In this document: piece after piece, positions 1-6,767 of the stretch
How positions within the stretch are numbered: the first letter of the stretch is position 1
Layout: the number at the start of each line of letters is the position of its first letter
NCBI GenBank assembly: GCA_003531665.1
Contig: DQFC01000029.1
Location: 84,116 to 92,228 of the forward strand
Direction of reading: 5' to 3'
DNA length: 8,113 nucleotides
Source: Candidatus Collierbacteria bacterium
GTDB lineage: Bacteria > Patescibacteriota > Microgenomatia > UBA1400 > MFAQ01
Position numbers and translations under genes: made by a program
Notes under the pieces: generated by a model
Database searches by the model: none
Told to the model about the DNA's origin: nothing
Seen by the model: the letters and a program-made list of their open reading frames with translations, nothing else

Positions 1-434
1 GTGGCTTTTTTGGCTTCCCGATCCCAGCCTGAGGTAGAACATTTCTTAAGACGCTTGCCGGCGGTAGTGGTAAAAAGAACCAAGGGTTCGCCACACTGTG
101 GGCATTTTTCGTCGAGCTTTTCGGTGGTGCCGTTGATCCACTCGACATAGTCACAACCTTCGGAGGTTTTGGTTTCTTTGTTCCAAACATTGGTACTACA
201 CTTTTTCATCTTTTTGCCAAAACGGGTGACTTGAAGTATCAAAGGAGAGCCACACTTGGGGCATTTTTCGTCCAGGGTCTGGGGTTCGACCTCCAGCCAC
301 TTAACGTAGTCACAGCCTTCGGACTTTTTCGTTTCTTTGTTCCAACTACCGGTAGAACAACGCTGAAGTCTTTTTCCTGAGGCTGTTTCTACTATTTCTC
401 CAAGAGGAGAACCACATTTGGGGCATTTTTCGTC
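1..434 (-). repeat. Three tandem intragenic repeats coding for zinc-ribbon modules
   Basis: Three diverged direct repeats lie at about 434-273, 272-114 and 113-1 (the last truncated), with periods of 162 and 159 bases, matching the protein modules of 54 and 53 residues. Identity is highest over the segments coding for DEKCPxCG and for the GCDY stretch, and lowest in the linkers. This fits an old internal duplication kept in frame. Confidence 0.8.
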
Positions 435-440
435 TTGCAT
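1..440 (-). CDS. Tandem zinc-ribbon protein, topoisomerase-C4-like fingers (3' end cut by window)
   Basis: The reading frame opens at ATG 440-438 and stays open for 146 codons to the left edge, so the C-terminus is missing. The protein is almost entirely three copies of one module of about 53 residues, starting near residues 3, 57 and 110. Each begins DEKCPxCGxPL and continues with a basic GK-K/R stretch, then CSTxxW(N/D)xExK and GCDYVxW. Cysteines are at 6, 9, 28, 43 in module 1, 60, 63, 81, 96 in module 2, and 113, 116, 134 in module 3, whose fourth lies outside. The CPxCG...C...C pattern resembles the zinc fingers at the C-terminus of type IA topoisomerases, but with a longer gap between the last two cysteines. 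There is no catalytic domain before the fingers, so this is not topA itself. Nucleic-acid binding is likely by analogy; the biological role is unknown. It is the last visible gene of the leftward cluster. Confidence 0.8.
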   Translation of the reverse strand, partial: MQDEKCPKCGSPLGEIVETASGKRLQRCSTGSWNKETKKSEGCDYVKWLEVEPQTLDEKCPKCGSPLILQVTRFGKKMKKCSTNVWNKETKTSEGCDYVEWINGTTEKLDEKCPQCGEPLVLFTTTAGKRLKKCSTSGWDREAKKA

Positions 441-447
441 AACTACT

Positions 448-456
448 AGGGTAGCA
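448..456 (-). promoter_or_regulatory. Possible extended -10 promoter for the zinc-ribbon gene
   Basis: Read leftward the sequence is TGC-TACCCT, an extended -10 form (TGn plus hexamer) whose hexamer (453-448) ends 7 bases before ATG 440. Transcription would begin at or next to the start codon. No Shine-Dalgarno sequence is present in the 50-base gap after the preceding gene, and no convincing -35 box is seen. Confidence 0.4.
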
Positions 457-490
457 CTTTGATAGCAAAAATGAAAGTCAGACGAAGGAA

Positions 491-817
491 TTAGTCTTCA
501 GAGTGGAGATCGCTAAGAATCATTTTGACCAAATGGTCGGCTTCACTGCGAATTTCTTCTTCGATATCGGAACCGACATGCAACTTTAAATAGGAAATAA
601 TCTCAGGGTCGTATGGTCTTTCGTGAACGATAGTTAGAAAGACATGATGGTGGTGCGGCTCCAGTTTTTCCAAAACAAAACTGAGGATACCCTGAAAAAT
701 AATGTCATCGATAAGCTGTATAGTTTTGCCTTTTTGGTTTTCCGCCTCGTCGATTTCGGCCAGTAGTTGCTCGATTTCGGACTTGACGACGAGATGGTCG
801 TAAAAGATGATGGACAT
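491..817 (-). CDS. Conserved-looking small protein of unknown function (108 aa)
   Basis: I do not recognise this protein. It is acidic and predicted mostly helical from its sequence: an N-terminal helix rich in Glu (about residues 12-27), a hydrophobic helix near 34-51 (IQLIDDIIFQGILSFVLEKL), a His-rich turn HHHH at about 55-58, and a C-terminal segment with DPEIISYLKLHV followed by an acidic helix. There is no signal peptide, membrane segment or cysteine. The pattern of a short helical bundle ending in a PDxxIxxYLK-like segment recalls the small domain proteins of unknown function common in Patescibacteria, but that is only a resemblance. ATG 817 is the first possible start after the upstream repeats. 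It lies 31 bases after the barrel-protein gene and 50 bases before the zinc-ribbon gene, so co-transcription is plausible. Confidence 0.7.
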   Translation of the reverse strand: MSIIFYDHLVVKSEIEQLLAEIDEAENQKGKTIQLIDDIIFQGILSFVLEKLEPHHHHVFLTIVHERPYDPEIISYLKLHVGSDIEEEIRSEADHLVKMILSDLHSED

Positions 818-826
818 GGAGTGGCG

Positions 827-854
827 GTTAATAGTTAATAGTTATTGGTTATTG
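827..854. repeat. Heptanucleotide tandem repeat, (GTTAATA)2(GTTATTG)2
   Basis: Four adjacent 7-base units, GTTAATA twice then GTTATTG twice, fill most of the gap between the 108-aa gene and the barrel-protein gene, followed by a degraded fifth unit (GTTGATG). The block contains the TAA stop (851-849) of the barrel-protein gene. Read leftward it gives TAA stops in all three frames. Confidence 0.85.
828..833 (-). promoter_or_regulatory. Weak -10-like hexamer TATTAA before the 108-aa gene
   Basis: Read leftward, the repeat block presents TATTAA ending 10 bases before ATG 817. The bases between (CCGCCACTCC read leftward) contain no Shine-Dalgarno sequence. It may be a chance product of the AT-rich repeat. 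Confidence 0.2.
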
Positions 855-1733
855 GTTGATGGGGCCGAGAGGGATCTGATTATCGGGATCGTCGACAAAA
901 AGCATGAGTACCAGACCTTTCCGCGGACCCTTGTTCAAGTCCAAGTATTGCATAGTTTCCGGAGAACCACCAAATTGTTTCCCCGTCCAGTCGGCCGGGC
1001 CGGCGTCACCAATGTCACAGACAACGGCTAAACCGTTCACCGGATTGATGACAATCATTTTTCGGAAAGCATACCAGTCTTTTAGAAACTTATGATCACG
1101 GTTCCAGCTTTCGAGATATAAAGTTTGTACTACACAGTAATATTTCTCTCTCTGATATTCGCGGGTAGTGAAACTGCCGGAATTTTTGGCGAAGTAACCA
1201 AAAGCCCCCCGCCCCGGGGCAATACCGGCTTCCTGAATTTCGTCGTGCTGGGCCAGAGAATCACCGGGGAAACGAAAGAGATGCTGTTCAAAACCGATGT
1301 AACCAAGGTGGTGATTGAGTGACTGATCTTCCAAAACGGCCTTAGCGACAATACCGGTGTTCTCAAAGATGACCTTCTCGACTTTTTCGGCAGATTCCGG
1401 AGTAAGCTTGGCCGGCTGATGAGGCAATAACTCCTGTAAACCGGTCATTAATTTTTGCCTGACCGTAAGCTTGTTTTCAACGGGCTGGTTCTGGGATGAG
1501 TCGGGAAGAGGACCGGCGATAGAGAGATTCGGAGGAGCCGGCATGGTAAGGATTGCTCCAATCAGTCCGGCACCGGCAAGAATCTGGCTGGATCTTTGGC
1601 GTAGACGGTGAGCGATTAAATTTGATTTGGTAAAAAATTTTTTGGATGCCGAATGGCGGAGAAGTTTGCGTCTGATCGTGTTTGACCTTTTTTCGAGTTT
1701 TTCAATCGACTTAAGTAGGTTGGTGGTGGCCAT
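849..1733 (-). CDS. Membrane-anchored protein with probable C-terminal double-psi beta-barrel (294 aa)
   Basis: The first 48 residues are strongly basic (RRKLLRH, KKFF, RLRQR) and lead into a hydrophobic stretch at about 51-63, then a Pro/Ser-rich linker. This suggests a single N-terminal anchor or long signal peptide with the rest outside the membrane. The C-terminal part (about 170-294) has IAPGRGAFGYF, then NPVNGLAVVCDIGDAGPADWTG (231-251), then GGSPETMQYLDL. The V-V-x-D-x-G-x-A-G-P-x-x-x-T-G series with a later L-x-L segment is what RlpA-like and 3D-type double-psi beta-barrels show around their conserved Asp; the barrel call rests on this motif alone. A role in peptidoglycan processing is inference. 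Cysteines 200 and 239 could pair if exported. It starts 4 bases after the gltX stop and lacks a Shine-Dalgarno sequence, so it is probably translated from the gltX transcript. Confidence 0.7.
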   Translation of the reverse strand: MATTNLLKSIEKLEKRSNTIRRKLLRHSASKKFFTKSNLIAHRLRQRSSQILAGAGLIGAILTMPAPPNLSIAGPLPDSSQNQPVENKLTVRQKLMTGLQELLPHQPAKLTPESAEKVEKVIFENTGIVAKAVLEDQSLNHHLGYIGFEQHLFRFPGDSLAQHDEIQEAGIAPGRGAFGYFAKNSGSFTTREYQREKYYCVVQTLYLESWNRDHKFLKDWYAFRKMIVINPVNGLAVVCDIGDAGPADWTGKQFGGSPETMQYLDLNKGPRKGLVLMLFVDDPDNQIPLGPINQ

Positions 1734-1737
1734 AAGA

Positions 1738-3159
1738 TCAAGAAAAAATGGAGGATAATCTCTTGAGAGTTTCTTCCTTGCCTAAAATTACCAGGCAGTC
1801 GAAGAGAGGCGGGGTGACGGAACGACCCGAGATAGCTACACGGAGTGACATAAAAGCTTCTTTGGGAGACAAGCCGGAAATAGCTTGGGCATTGGCCAAT
1901 TCCTCGTGAAGTGCCGTCGCGGTAAAGTCCGAAATGCTTTTTATAATGGACTTAGCTGTCTCAAACCAGACCACAGTTTCTTTTTCTGTGTGGCCGGACT
2001 GATCTAACACAGACTGTGCACTGACTACGGGAGCGGTGAAGAAGTATTCTGCCGCCGGAGCGAAATCCCTCAGAGTAAACATCCTTTCTTTGACCAACTC
2101 CAGAATTTGCTTGACCTTGTCATCATTCCAATCAGCCGGGATAAAAGCGTTTAATCTTAAGAATAAATCTTCGATGGGCATTTTCTTGATCCATTGGCTA
2201 TTGAGATAATTTAAACGCTGAATATCGAAGATAGCGTTTTGTCTTTGAATTCTTTTTTCGTCAAAGATCTCCACCATTTGGTCCAGTGTTAATAGATCGG
2301 AGTTGTCTTTGTAAGAAAAACCCAGATAAAAAAGAAAGTTGTCAATCGCTTCCGGCAAGTATCCATCGTCGACATAACCAAGAACGGATTTGGCACCATG
2401 TCTTTTGGATAATTTGCTTTTATCCGGTCCCAATAAGAGAGGTACGTGAGCAAGAACCGGTGGCTCCCAACCGAGAGCTTCGTATAAAAATAAATGAATC
2501 GGAGTCGAAACAATATATTCGACCCCACGAATCACGTGAGATATTTCCATTAAATGATCGTCTATTACTACGGCGAAGTGGTATACGGGGACACCGTTTC
2601 TTTTGATCAGAACCTTGTCGTCACATTCTGCATTTGGCATGCTTAGTTTTCCTTGCACAAGGTCATGCCAAGTAGAGAAACCCGTTTCAGGCATTTTGGC
2701 CCTGATGACATAAGGAGTACCAGACACCATTTGCCTCTGAACCTCAGCCTGCGAAAGGTGACGACAGTGACGGTCGTATTTGGCATATTGATCTTTCTCA
2801 TGAAGTTCCTTTAGCCTTTCCTCCGAACAAAAACAATAGTAAGCGGCCCCCGAATCGATAAGTAGTTGGGAATATTTTTGATAAAGATCAAGACGCTGAG
2901 ATTGAACATAGGGACCAAAGGGGCCACCCTTAACAGGACTTTCGTCCGGTGTGATTCCTAGTAGGTCATTTATTTGATATATTTTTTGTTCGGAACCTTC
3001 TACTTCCCTATCCTTATCGGTATCTTCCAGTCTGATTAGGAATTCTCCCCCATATTTTTTGGCTAGTAGATATGCAAATAAGGAGGTACGAGTATTTCCT
3101 ATGTGAGGAATCCCCGTTGGGGAGGGTGCGTATCTGGTCCTGACGTGCGCATCGGTCAT
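1738..3159 (-). CDS. gltX: Glutamyl-tRNA synthetase
   Basis: This class I aminoacyl-tRNA synthetase joins glutamate to tRNA in the cytoplasm. The 473-residue protein opens with VRTRYAPSPTG, then the HIGH-type motif HIGN (19-22) and the RLEDTD segment (43-48). It carries a zinc site of the CxC...YxxxC form (C109, C111, Y128, C132), the CPR1 and catalytic-fold segments DLVQGKL and LIKRNGVPVYHFAVVIDD, and the KMSKS-type loop KLSKR (249-253) followed by HG. A helical anticodon-binding region follows. Length fits the family. The frame is open further upstream to ATG 3264, but the family's conserved N-terminus begins right after ATG 3159, a -10 hexamer lies 6 bases before it, and the longer start would run into the divergent gene. 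It may be non-discriminating, also charging tRNA-Gln for GatCAB conversion; that cannot be decided here. The stop is TGA. Confidence 0.97.
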   Translation of the reverse strand: MTDAHVRTRYAPSPTGIPHIGNTRTSLFAYLLAKKYGGEFLIRLEDTDKDREVEGSEQKIYQINDLLGITPDESPVKGGPFGPYVQSQRLDLYQKYSQLLIDSGAAYYCFCSEERLKELHEKDQYAKYDRHCRHLSQAEVQRQMVSGTPYVIRAKMPETGFSTWHDLVQGKLSMPNAECDDKVLIKRNGVPVYHFAVVIDDHLMEISHVIRGVEYIVSTPIHLFLYEALGWEPPVLAHVPLLLGPDKSKLSKRHGAKSVLGYVDDGYLPEAIDNFLFYLGFSYKDNSDLLTLDQMVEIFDEKRIQRQNAIFDIQRLNYLNSQWIKKMPIEDLFLRLNAFIPADWNDDKVKQILELVKERMFTLRDFAPAAEYFFTAPVVSAQSVLDQSGHTEKETVVWFETAKSIIKSISDFTATALHEELANAQAISGLSPKEAFMSLRVAISGRSVTPPLFDCLVILGKEETLKRLSSIFS

Positions 3160-3165
3160 AGGAAT

Positions 3166-3173
3166 AGTATACT
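3166..3173. promoter_or_regulatory. Self-complementary AGTATACT, candidate shared -10 for divergent genes
   Basis: The 8-base palindrome gives TATACT on both strands. Leftward it ends 6 bases before gltX ATG 3159, and rightward it ends 11 bases before ATG 3185. Both directions would yield leaderless or nearly leaderless transcripts. The whole divergent spacer is only 25 bases, so -35 regions would lie inside the opposite gene; none is obvious. Confidence 0.5.
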
Positions 3174-3184
3174 TGATTAAGACT

Positions 3185-4267
3185 ATGGCTACACTAACCG
3201 AAGCTTCTGTGGTGGCAAGAAATGCAATTAAATGGGGAGGGATTGGCTTTGTCGGAATCACCATACTTTGGTATATCGGGGTTGCGGCAGTAAATTATTA
3301 CAAACTCCTTAATCCGCCCCCTCTTCCGGCTGCAAGTGCCGCTTTCGGAACTCTGTCGGGAGTCAGTTTTCCAGAAAGTAAAGACCGACCGAAGATGTCT
3401 TTGGAACTGCCCACAGGCGGTATCCCCTCTTTCCCAGACCGAATGAGAGTATATTGGGCCCCAACAAAGCGAAGTGGATTTGCTGACGCCGACACGGCGG
3501 TAGATACCGCAACGGCACTAGGTTTTCTTTTTAAACCATTCCAACCGACCGAAACGGATTATGTTTGGACAAATCAAGACCAGCTCAATTCAAAATTGGA
3601 AATGAATATCATCTCCGGACACTTTATTTTAACTAGGCAGTGGCAAAATAATCCGGCATTGGCAACGATGGGAACCTTCCAATCGGAAAAGGCGGTGATT
3701 ACCGAAACAGAGAACTACATAAAGAGAATTGGATTATTGAACGATGATGCTGTGGGCGTAGAGAAGATAACTTATTTAAAAAATGACGCATCAAAACTGG
3801 TCACAGCCCTGTCTCTTTCCGATGCCGACTTTGTCCAGCTAGATATGTTTAGGAAAAATATTGATGAGATCGATCCGGCAAGTAAGTCGAAAGAAATCAT
3901 CGCCAGTTACCCATTTTATAGAACGGACCCAGGCAAGGGTCTTGTCCGGGCAGTGATAAGTGGATCTAAAATCCAAAACGAAAAAATTGTATATATGGAT
4001 TATCAATATACCAACATTGATTATGCAAAAAACTCGACCTATCCAATCAAAACCGGAGAAGAGGCGTGGAGTGAACTTTCGAAAGGTGGTGGATACGTAA
4101 CCGCCCCCGGCCCTAGAACGGGAGAGGTAAAAATTCGAAGAGTGTTCTTGGGATATTACGATTCGAATGAAAATCAAAAATATGCAATGCCAATTTATGT
4201 CTTCCTGGGTGATCAAGGCTTTACCGCCTATGTATCGGCAGTCCGAAACGAATGGATTGCAGAATAA
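3185..4267 (+). CDS. Membrane-anchored extracytoplasmic protein of unknown function (360 aa)
   Basis: A single hydrophobic segment at about residues 17-37 (from KWGGIGFVGITILWYIG onward) is preceded by a short N-terminus with few charges and followed by a Pro-rich linker (NPPPLP). The rest is soluble and probably outside the membrane. Visible landmarks are FPDRMRVYWAP (83-93), a region of alternating strands and helices, and the C-terminal part with YPIKTGEEAWSEL (286-298), GGGYV and RRVFLGYYDS (318-327) followed by MPIYVFLGD. That ending, an EAW-type helix followed by a strand with a YYDS turn and a final PIYVF strand, is reminiscent of the YycH/YycI fold (extracellular regulators of a histidine kinase), but no sensor kinase is nearby and the likeness is weak. 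ATG 3185 is preferred over an in-frame TTG at 3173 because the TTG overlaps the candidate -10 hexamer. The stop TAA abuts the convergent carboxypeptidase gene. Confidence 0.75.
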   Translation: MATLTEASVVARNAIKWGGIGFVGITILWYIGVAAVNYYKLLNPPPLPAASAAFGTLSGVSFPESKDRPKMSLELPTGGIPSFPDRMRVYWAPTKRSGFADADTAVDTATALGFLFKPFQPTETDYVWTNQDQLNSKLEMNIISGHFILTRQWQNNPALATMGTFQSEKAVITETENYIKRIGLLNDDAVGVEKITYLKNDASKLVTALSLSDADFVQLDMFRKNIDEIDPASKSKEIIASYPFYRTDPGKGLVRAVISGSKIQNEKIVYMDYQYTNIDYAKNSTYPIKTGEEAWSELSKGGGYVTAPGPRTGEVKIRRVFLGYYDSNENQKYAMPIYVFLGDQGFTAYVSAVRNEWIAE

Positions 4268-5230
4268 CTATTGCCAGGTGTAGTTATCGTAAACCCATTT
4301 GATTAGCTTATCCCCTTCACCGAAACGATCCTTACTGTCTAGTAGACTGATAAGCACCTTGTGACCATCTCTCTCGACCAGAAGCACCAAGCACTCCCCC
4401 GATTCCGGGGTCCAGCCTGTTTTTACTCCTAAAATACCGGGCTTACCAAGTAATATGTTGGTTGAGGACAAAGAATAATTATGTCCTTTCAAACTCTGGA
4501 TGGTAATATTTTTGGTGGAGACGATAGAGGCAAAACGTTGACGAGTTAGAGCATTTCTGGCAATCATGGCAATATCGTAGGCGGTGGTGTAATGGTTCGG
4601 GCTTTCGACTCCGGAAACATTTGCGAAATGGGTGTTCCTAAGTCCAAGATCGGTTACTTTCTGGTTCATTTTTTCCAAAAAGGTTCGATAACCACCAGGA
4701 TAATTTTCGGCTAGAGTGACAGCGGCGTCATTGCCCGATGGAACAAGTAAGGCGTAGAAAACATTGGATGCCGTTAGCTCGTCCCCTTTTATTAAGTCGG
4801 CAGTATTTCCTAGTGATGATTGTCCGTTTACTACTTTGAGAATTGAATCATCCTGATAATAGTCCATGGCGATTAGTGATGTCATTATTTTTGTCAAGGA
4901 GGCGGGTTTTAGGAGCAAGTGCGGATTCTTGTCAAATAAAATTGTACCGGAGTCCATGTCCATAACAAAAACTCCTTGCGCAGTTATTTCCGGTGCGCCG
5001 GAACCGGTGAGCATGGGGAGTTTGTTCTCGGAGACAAAAGAAGCCTTTACGACCGGTTTGGAAAAGCCTGGGACTTTGCCGATTACCGGAGACAGAATGA
5101 AGAAAAGACAAATGCCAATGAGAGAGAAAATATTAATCAATGATCTATATAGATTTCCCCCTTCGGGGACCAACGGGCCACATCGAGGTACCACCTTGCT
5201 ATGACGATGGCTGTAGTTATTTTTTTTCAT
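4268..5230 (-). CDS. D-alanyl-D-alanine carboxypeptidase (peptidase family S11, low-molecular-weight PBP)
   Basis: This penicillin-binding-protein family enzyme removes the terminal D-Ala from peptidoglycan stem peptides and so limits cross-linking. The 320-residue protein has a basic N-terminus and a hydrophobic segment at about 30-52 (signal peptide or anchor). The catalytic domain begins at GVFVMDMDSGTILFD. All three active-site motifs are present: SLTK with nucleophile S111 and K114, SGN at 165-167, and KTG at 270-272. The conserved HFANVSG and AYDIAMIAR segments are also seen. The extra C-terminal beta domain and amphipathic membrane helix of E. coli PBP5 are absent, so the enzyme ends shortly after the catalytic fold and would be held by its N-terminal segment. 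It follows rel by 14 bases and probably shares its transcript, with a possible additional promoter. It is close to DacA/DacF/DacD; I do not assign one symbol. Confidence 0.93.
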   Translation of the reverse strand: MKKNNYSHRHSKVVPRCGPLVPEGGNLYRSLINIFSLIGICLFFILSPVIGKVPGFSKPVVKASFVSENKLPMLTGSGAPEITAQGVFVMDMDSGTILFDKNPHLLLKPASLTKIMTSLIAMDYYQDDSILKVVNGQSSLGNTADLIKGDELTASNVFYALLVPSGNDAAVTLAENYPGGYRTFLEKMNQKVTDLGLRNTHFANVSGVESPNHYTTAYDIAMIARNALTRQRFASIVSTKNITIQSLKGHNYSLSSTNILLGKPGILGVKTGWTPESGECLVLLVERDGHKVLISLLDSKDRFGEGDKLIKWVYDNYTWQ

Positions 5231-5241
5231 GAGGCCCTATC

Positions 5242-5249
5242 ATTTTATA
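5242..5249 (-). promoter_or_regulatory. Possible -10 element (TATAAAAT) for the carboxypeptidase gene
   Basis: Read leftward, TATAAAAT overlaps the TAA stop of rel and ends 11 bases before ATG 5230. AGGG follows, 4 bases before the start, and is the only faint Shine-Dalgarno-like sequence before any gene here. It could allow expression of the carboxypeptidase apart from rel. Confidence 0.35.
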
Positions 5250-6735
5250 CCCCACGACCCTTTTCGAGCGCCTTTTTTATTTCCATTTTGGCTTTGTGTG
5301 TTTTTACAAAACGTAACCAGTTTTTGTTGGGAGATTTAGGTTTCTTGGTTTTGATTATTTCCACCACGTCCCCGCTTTTAAGTTTGGCGTCAACGGCGGC
5401 AATCTTATCATTTACTTTGGCCGATTGAATAAAGAATCCAAGGTTCGAATGAACATTAAAGGCGTAGTCTACCGGGGTGGAGTTTTCCGGAAGATCGTAA
5501 ACGTCACCCTTTGGAGAAAAGACATAGATGTGGTGAGAAAGTGCGTCAAGGTGAAAGTCCGTCAAGGCCTCTTTGACACCTATTACTTGTTGTTGCCATC
5601 CGGATAGTTGTTTGACCCAGGCCATTTTTTCGGAGATAGTAAAGGCAATTCCTTTCTCCAGTTTTTCGTCTGAAGCCCCTTTGTGTTTGGCACCAACATA
5701 GGCAAAATGGGCGGCGGCTCCATACTCTGCCTGAAGATGCATTTGTTCGGAACGAATTTGGATTTCCACAATATTTCCTCGGTTATCAAAGACTTTGGTA
5801 TGGATTGATTGGTAACCGTTTGGTTTCGGCTGGGCAATGAAATCAGAGATACCGAGAAAGGGAACCGGCTTCCAATACTGATGAATTATCCCCAAAATTG
5901 AGTAACAAGTTGCCATGTCTCCAGTGATAATTCTAATGGCCATTAAATCATGTATCCGACTAATGTCCCGACCGATTTCCGGTCTTAGGAGTTTTCGAAA
6001 CAAACTGTACTTGCGTTTGAGACGATATTCAGTACGAGCCTTAACCTGATGCTTTGCTAATTGCTGTCTGATACGATTGATCGTCTCAACCATGTTTTCT
6101 TCGGAGTATTTCAAGTGCGGTTTAGCAATGGAAACAAGCCATTCGTATTCTTCCGGGTAGACATAAGGAAAGGCGAGATCCTCAAGATCTCCCTTTAATT
6201 TACCCATACCAAGTCTATCTGCCAGAGGCGCATATACTTCCAAGGTTTCTATGGAGATTCTTTTTTGTTTGGAGATGGGAATGGCCTCCAAGGTAGAAAT
6301 ATTATGAAGCCGATCTGCCAACCGAATGATGACAACCCGAATATCTTGAGCCATGGCAACAAACATTTTGCGTAGATTTTCCAAAAACTCTTCGTCTCGA
6401 CTACCTCTGAGTTTGACTTGCCCCACACGAGATACTCCGCCAACCAATAAAGCACATTCGGCACCGAATTGTTTTTCAATTTCCTCGATTTTGGTATCGG
6501 TCATCTCAGTTATTTCATGCAGTAGTGCAGCTTCGACGGTGGTTTGATCTAAACCCCAGCTGGCTAATGAATATGCCACTGAGACTGGATGAGAAAAAAA
6601 TGTATCGCCGGTTTGGCGAACCTGACCGGAGTGTTTGGTGTCAGCATAGTGATAAATATTGGTTAGCTTTAATTTATCTTCCAAATTGCGGGCTTTCTCC
6701 AACTCGAAAATAATATCTTTTAGATCGATTTCCAC
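5245..6735 (-). CDS. RelA/SpoT-family (p)ppGpp synthetase, short form without C-terminal ACT region
   Basis: The family makes or degrades the alarmone (p)ppGpp. The 496-residue protein has an N-terminal HD hydrolase domain (about 25-150), a synthetase domain (about 235-345) and a TGS domain (about 402-462). It ends soon after, lacking the helical, zinc-finger and ACT regions that long RSH proteins carry. Synthetase residues look intact: D263 in HDLMAIRII, the DFIAQPKPNGYQSIHT block (298-313), E324 in EIQIR, and the MHLQAEYGAAAH segment. In the hydrolase site H49, H73, E77, D141 and N145 are kept, but the usual HDxxEDT reads HEITEMT (73-79), changing two acidic residues (D to E at 74, D to M at 78). 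Hydrolysis may therefore be weak or lost. The start is GTG 6735, because a -10 hexamer lies 5 bases upstream and the product begins at the family's usual place. It heads a two-gene unit with the carboxypeptidase. Confidence 0.93.
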   Translation of the reverse strand: MEIDLKDIIFELEKARNLEDKLKLTNIYHYADTKHSGQVRQTGDTFFSHPVSVAYSLASWGLDQTTVEAALLHEITEMTDTKIEEIEKQFGAECALLVGGVSRVGQVKLRGSRDEEFLENLRKMFVAMAQDIRVVIIRLADRLHNISTLEAIPISKQKRISIETLEVYAPLADRLGMGKLKGDLEDLAFPYVYPEEYEWLVSIAKPHLKYSEENMVETINRIRQQLAKHQVKARTEYRLKRKYSLFRKLLRPEIGRDISRIHDLMAIRIITGDMATCYSILGIIHQYWKPVPFLGISDFIAQPKPNGYQSIHTKVFDNRGNIVEIQIRSEQMHLQAEYGAAAHFAYVGAKHKGASDEKLEKGIAFTISEKMAWVKQLSGWQQQVIGVKEALTDFHLDALSHHIYVFSPKGDVYDLPENSTPVDYAFNVHSNLGFFIQSAKVNDKIAAVDAKLKSGDVVEIIKTKKPKSPNKNWLRFVKTHKAKMEIKKALEKGRGV

Positions 6736-6740
6736 AAGCT

Positions 6741-6746
6741 ATTCTA
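6741..6746 (-). promoter_or_regulatory. -10 hexamer TAGAAT for rel
   Basis: Read leftward, TAGAAT ends 5 bases before GTG 6735, so the transcript would begin at or within a base or two of the start codon. No Shine-Dalgarno sequence or clear -35 box is seen. Confidence 0.45.
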
Positions 6747-6761
6747 CCCGATCCTGCGTGA

Positions 6762-6767
6762 TAAGAT
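6762..6767 (+). promoter_or_regulatory. Extended -10 (TGA-TAAGAT) for the CCA-adding enzyme gene
   Basis: The hexamer TAAGAT is preceded by TGA, giving an extended -10 form (6759-6767), and it ends 6 bases before GTG 6774. That spacing places the expected transcription start on the GTG. It lies 15 bases from the divergent rel -10, so RNA polymerase could probably not occupy both at once. Confidence 0.5.

Noticed and set aside
1211..1220. Perfect palindrome GCCCCGGGGC as a possible hairpin or site
   Set aside because: It lies in the codons for the APGRG segment of the barrel protein and lacks a T-tract or long arms; codon composition is enough to explain it.
2286..2606. Open frames on the strand opposite gltX and in its other frames
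   Set aside because: They resemble no known protein and lie wholly inside a conserved gene whose codons explain the sequence.
3173..3184. TTG start for the 360-aa protein
   Set aside because: The TTG overlaps the TATACT hexamer, so it would lie upstream of the expected transcription start; ATG 3185 is four codons downstream.
3160..3264. Longer gltX start at ATG 3264, adding 35 residues
   Set aside because: The family's conserved N-terminus starts just after ATG 3159, the extra part is not typical of GluRS, and it would overlap the divergent gene and remove the promoter.
5220..5227. Run of eight T as a terminator tail
   Set aside because: No stem precedes it on the plus strand and no plus-strand gene ends there; it is the Lys-rich MKKNN start of the carboxypeptidase read backwards.
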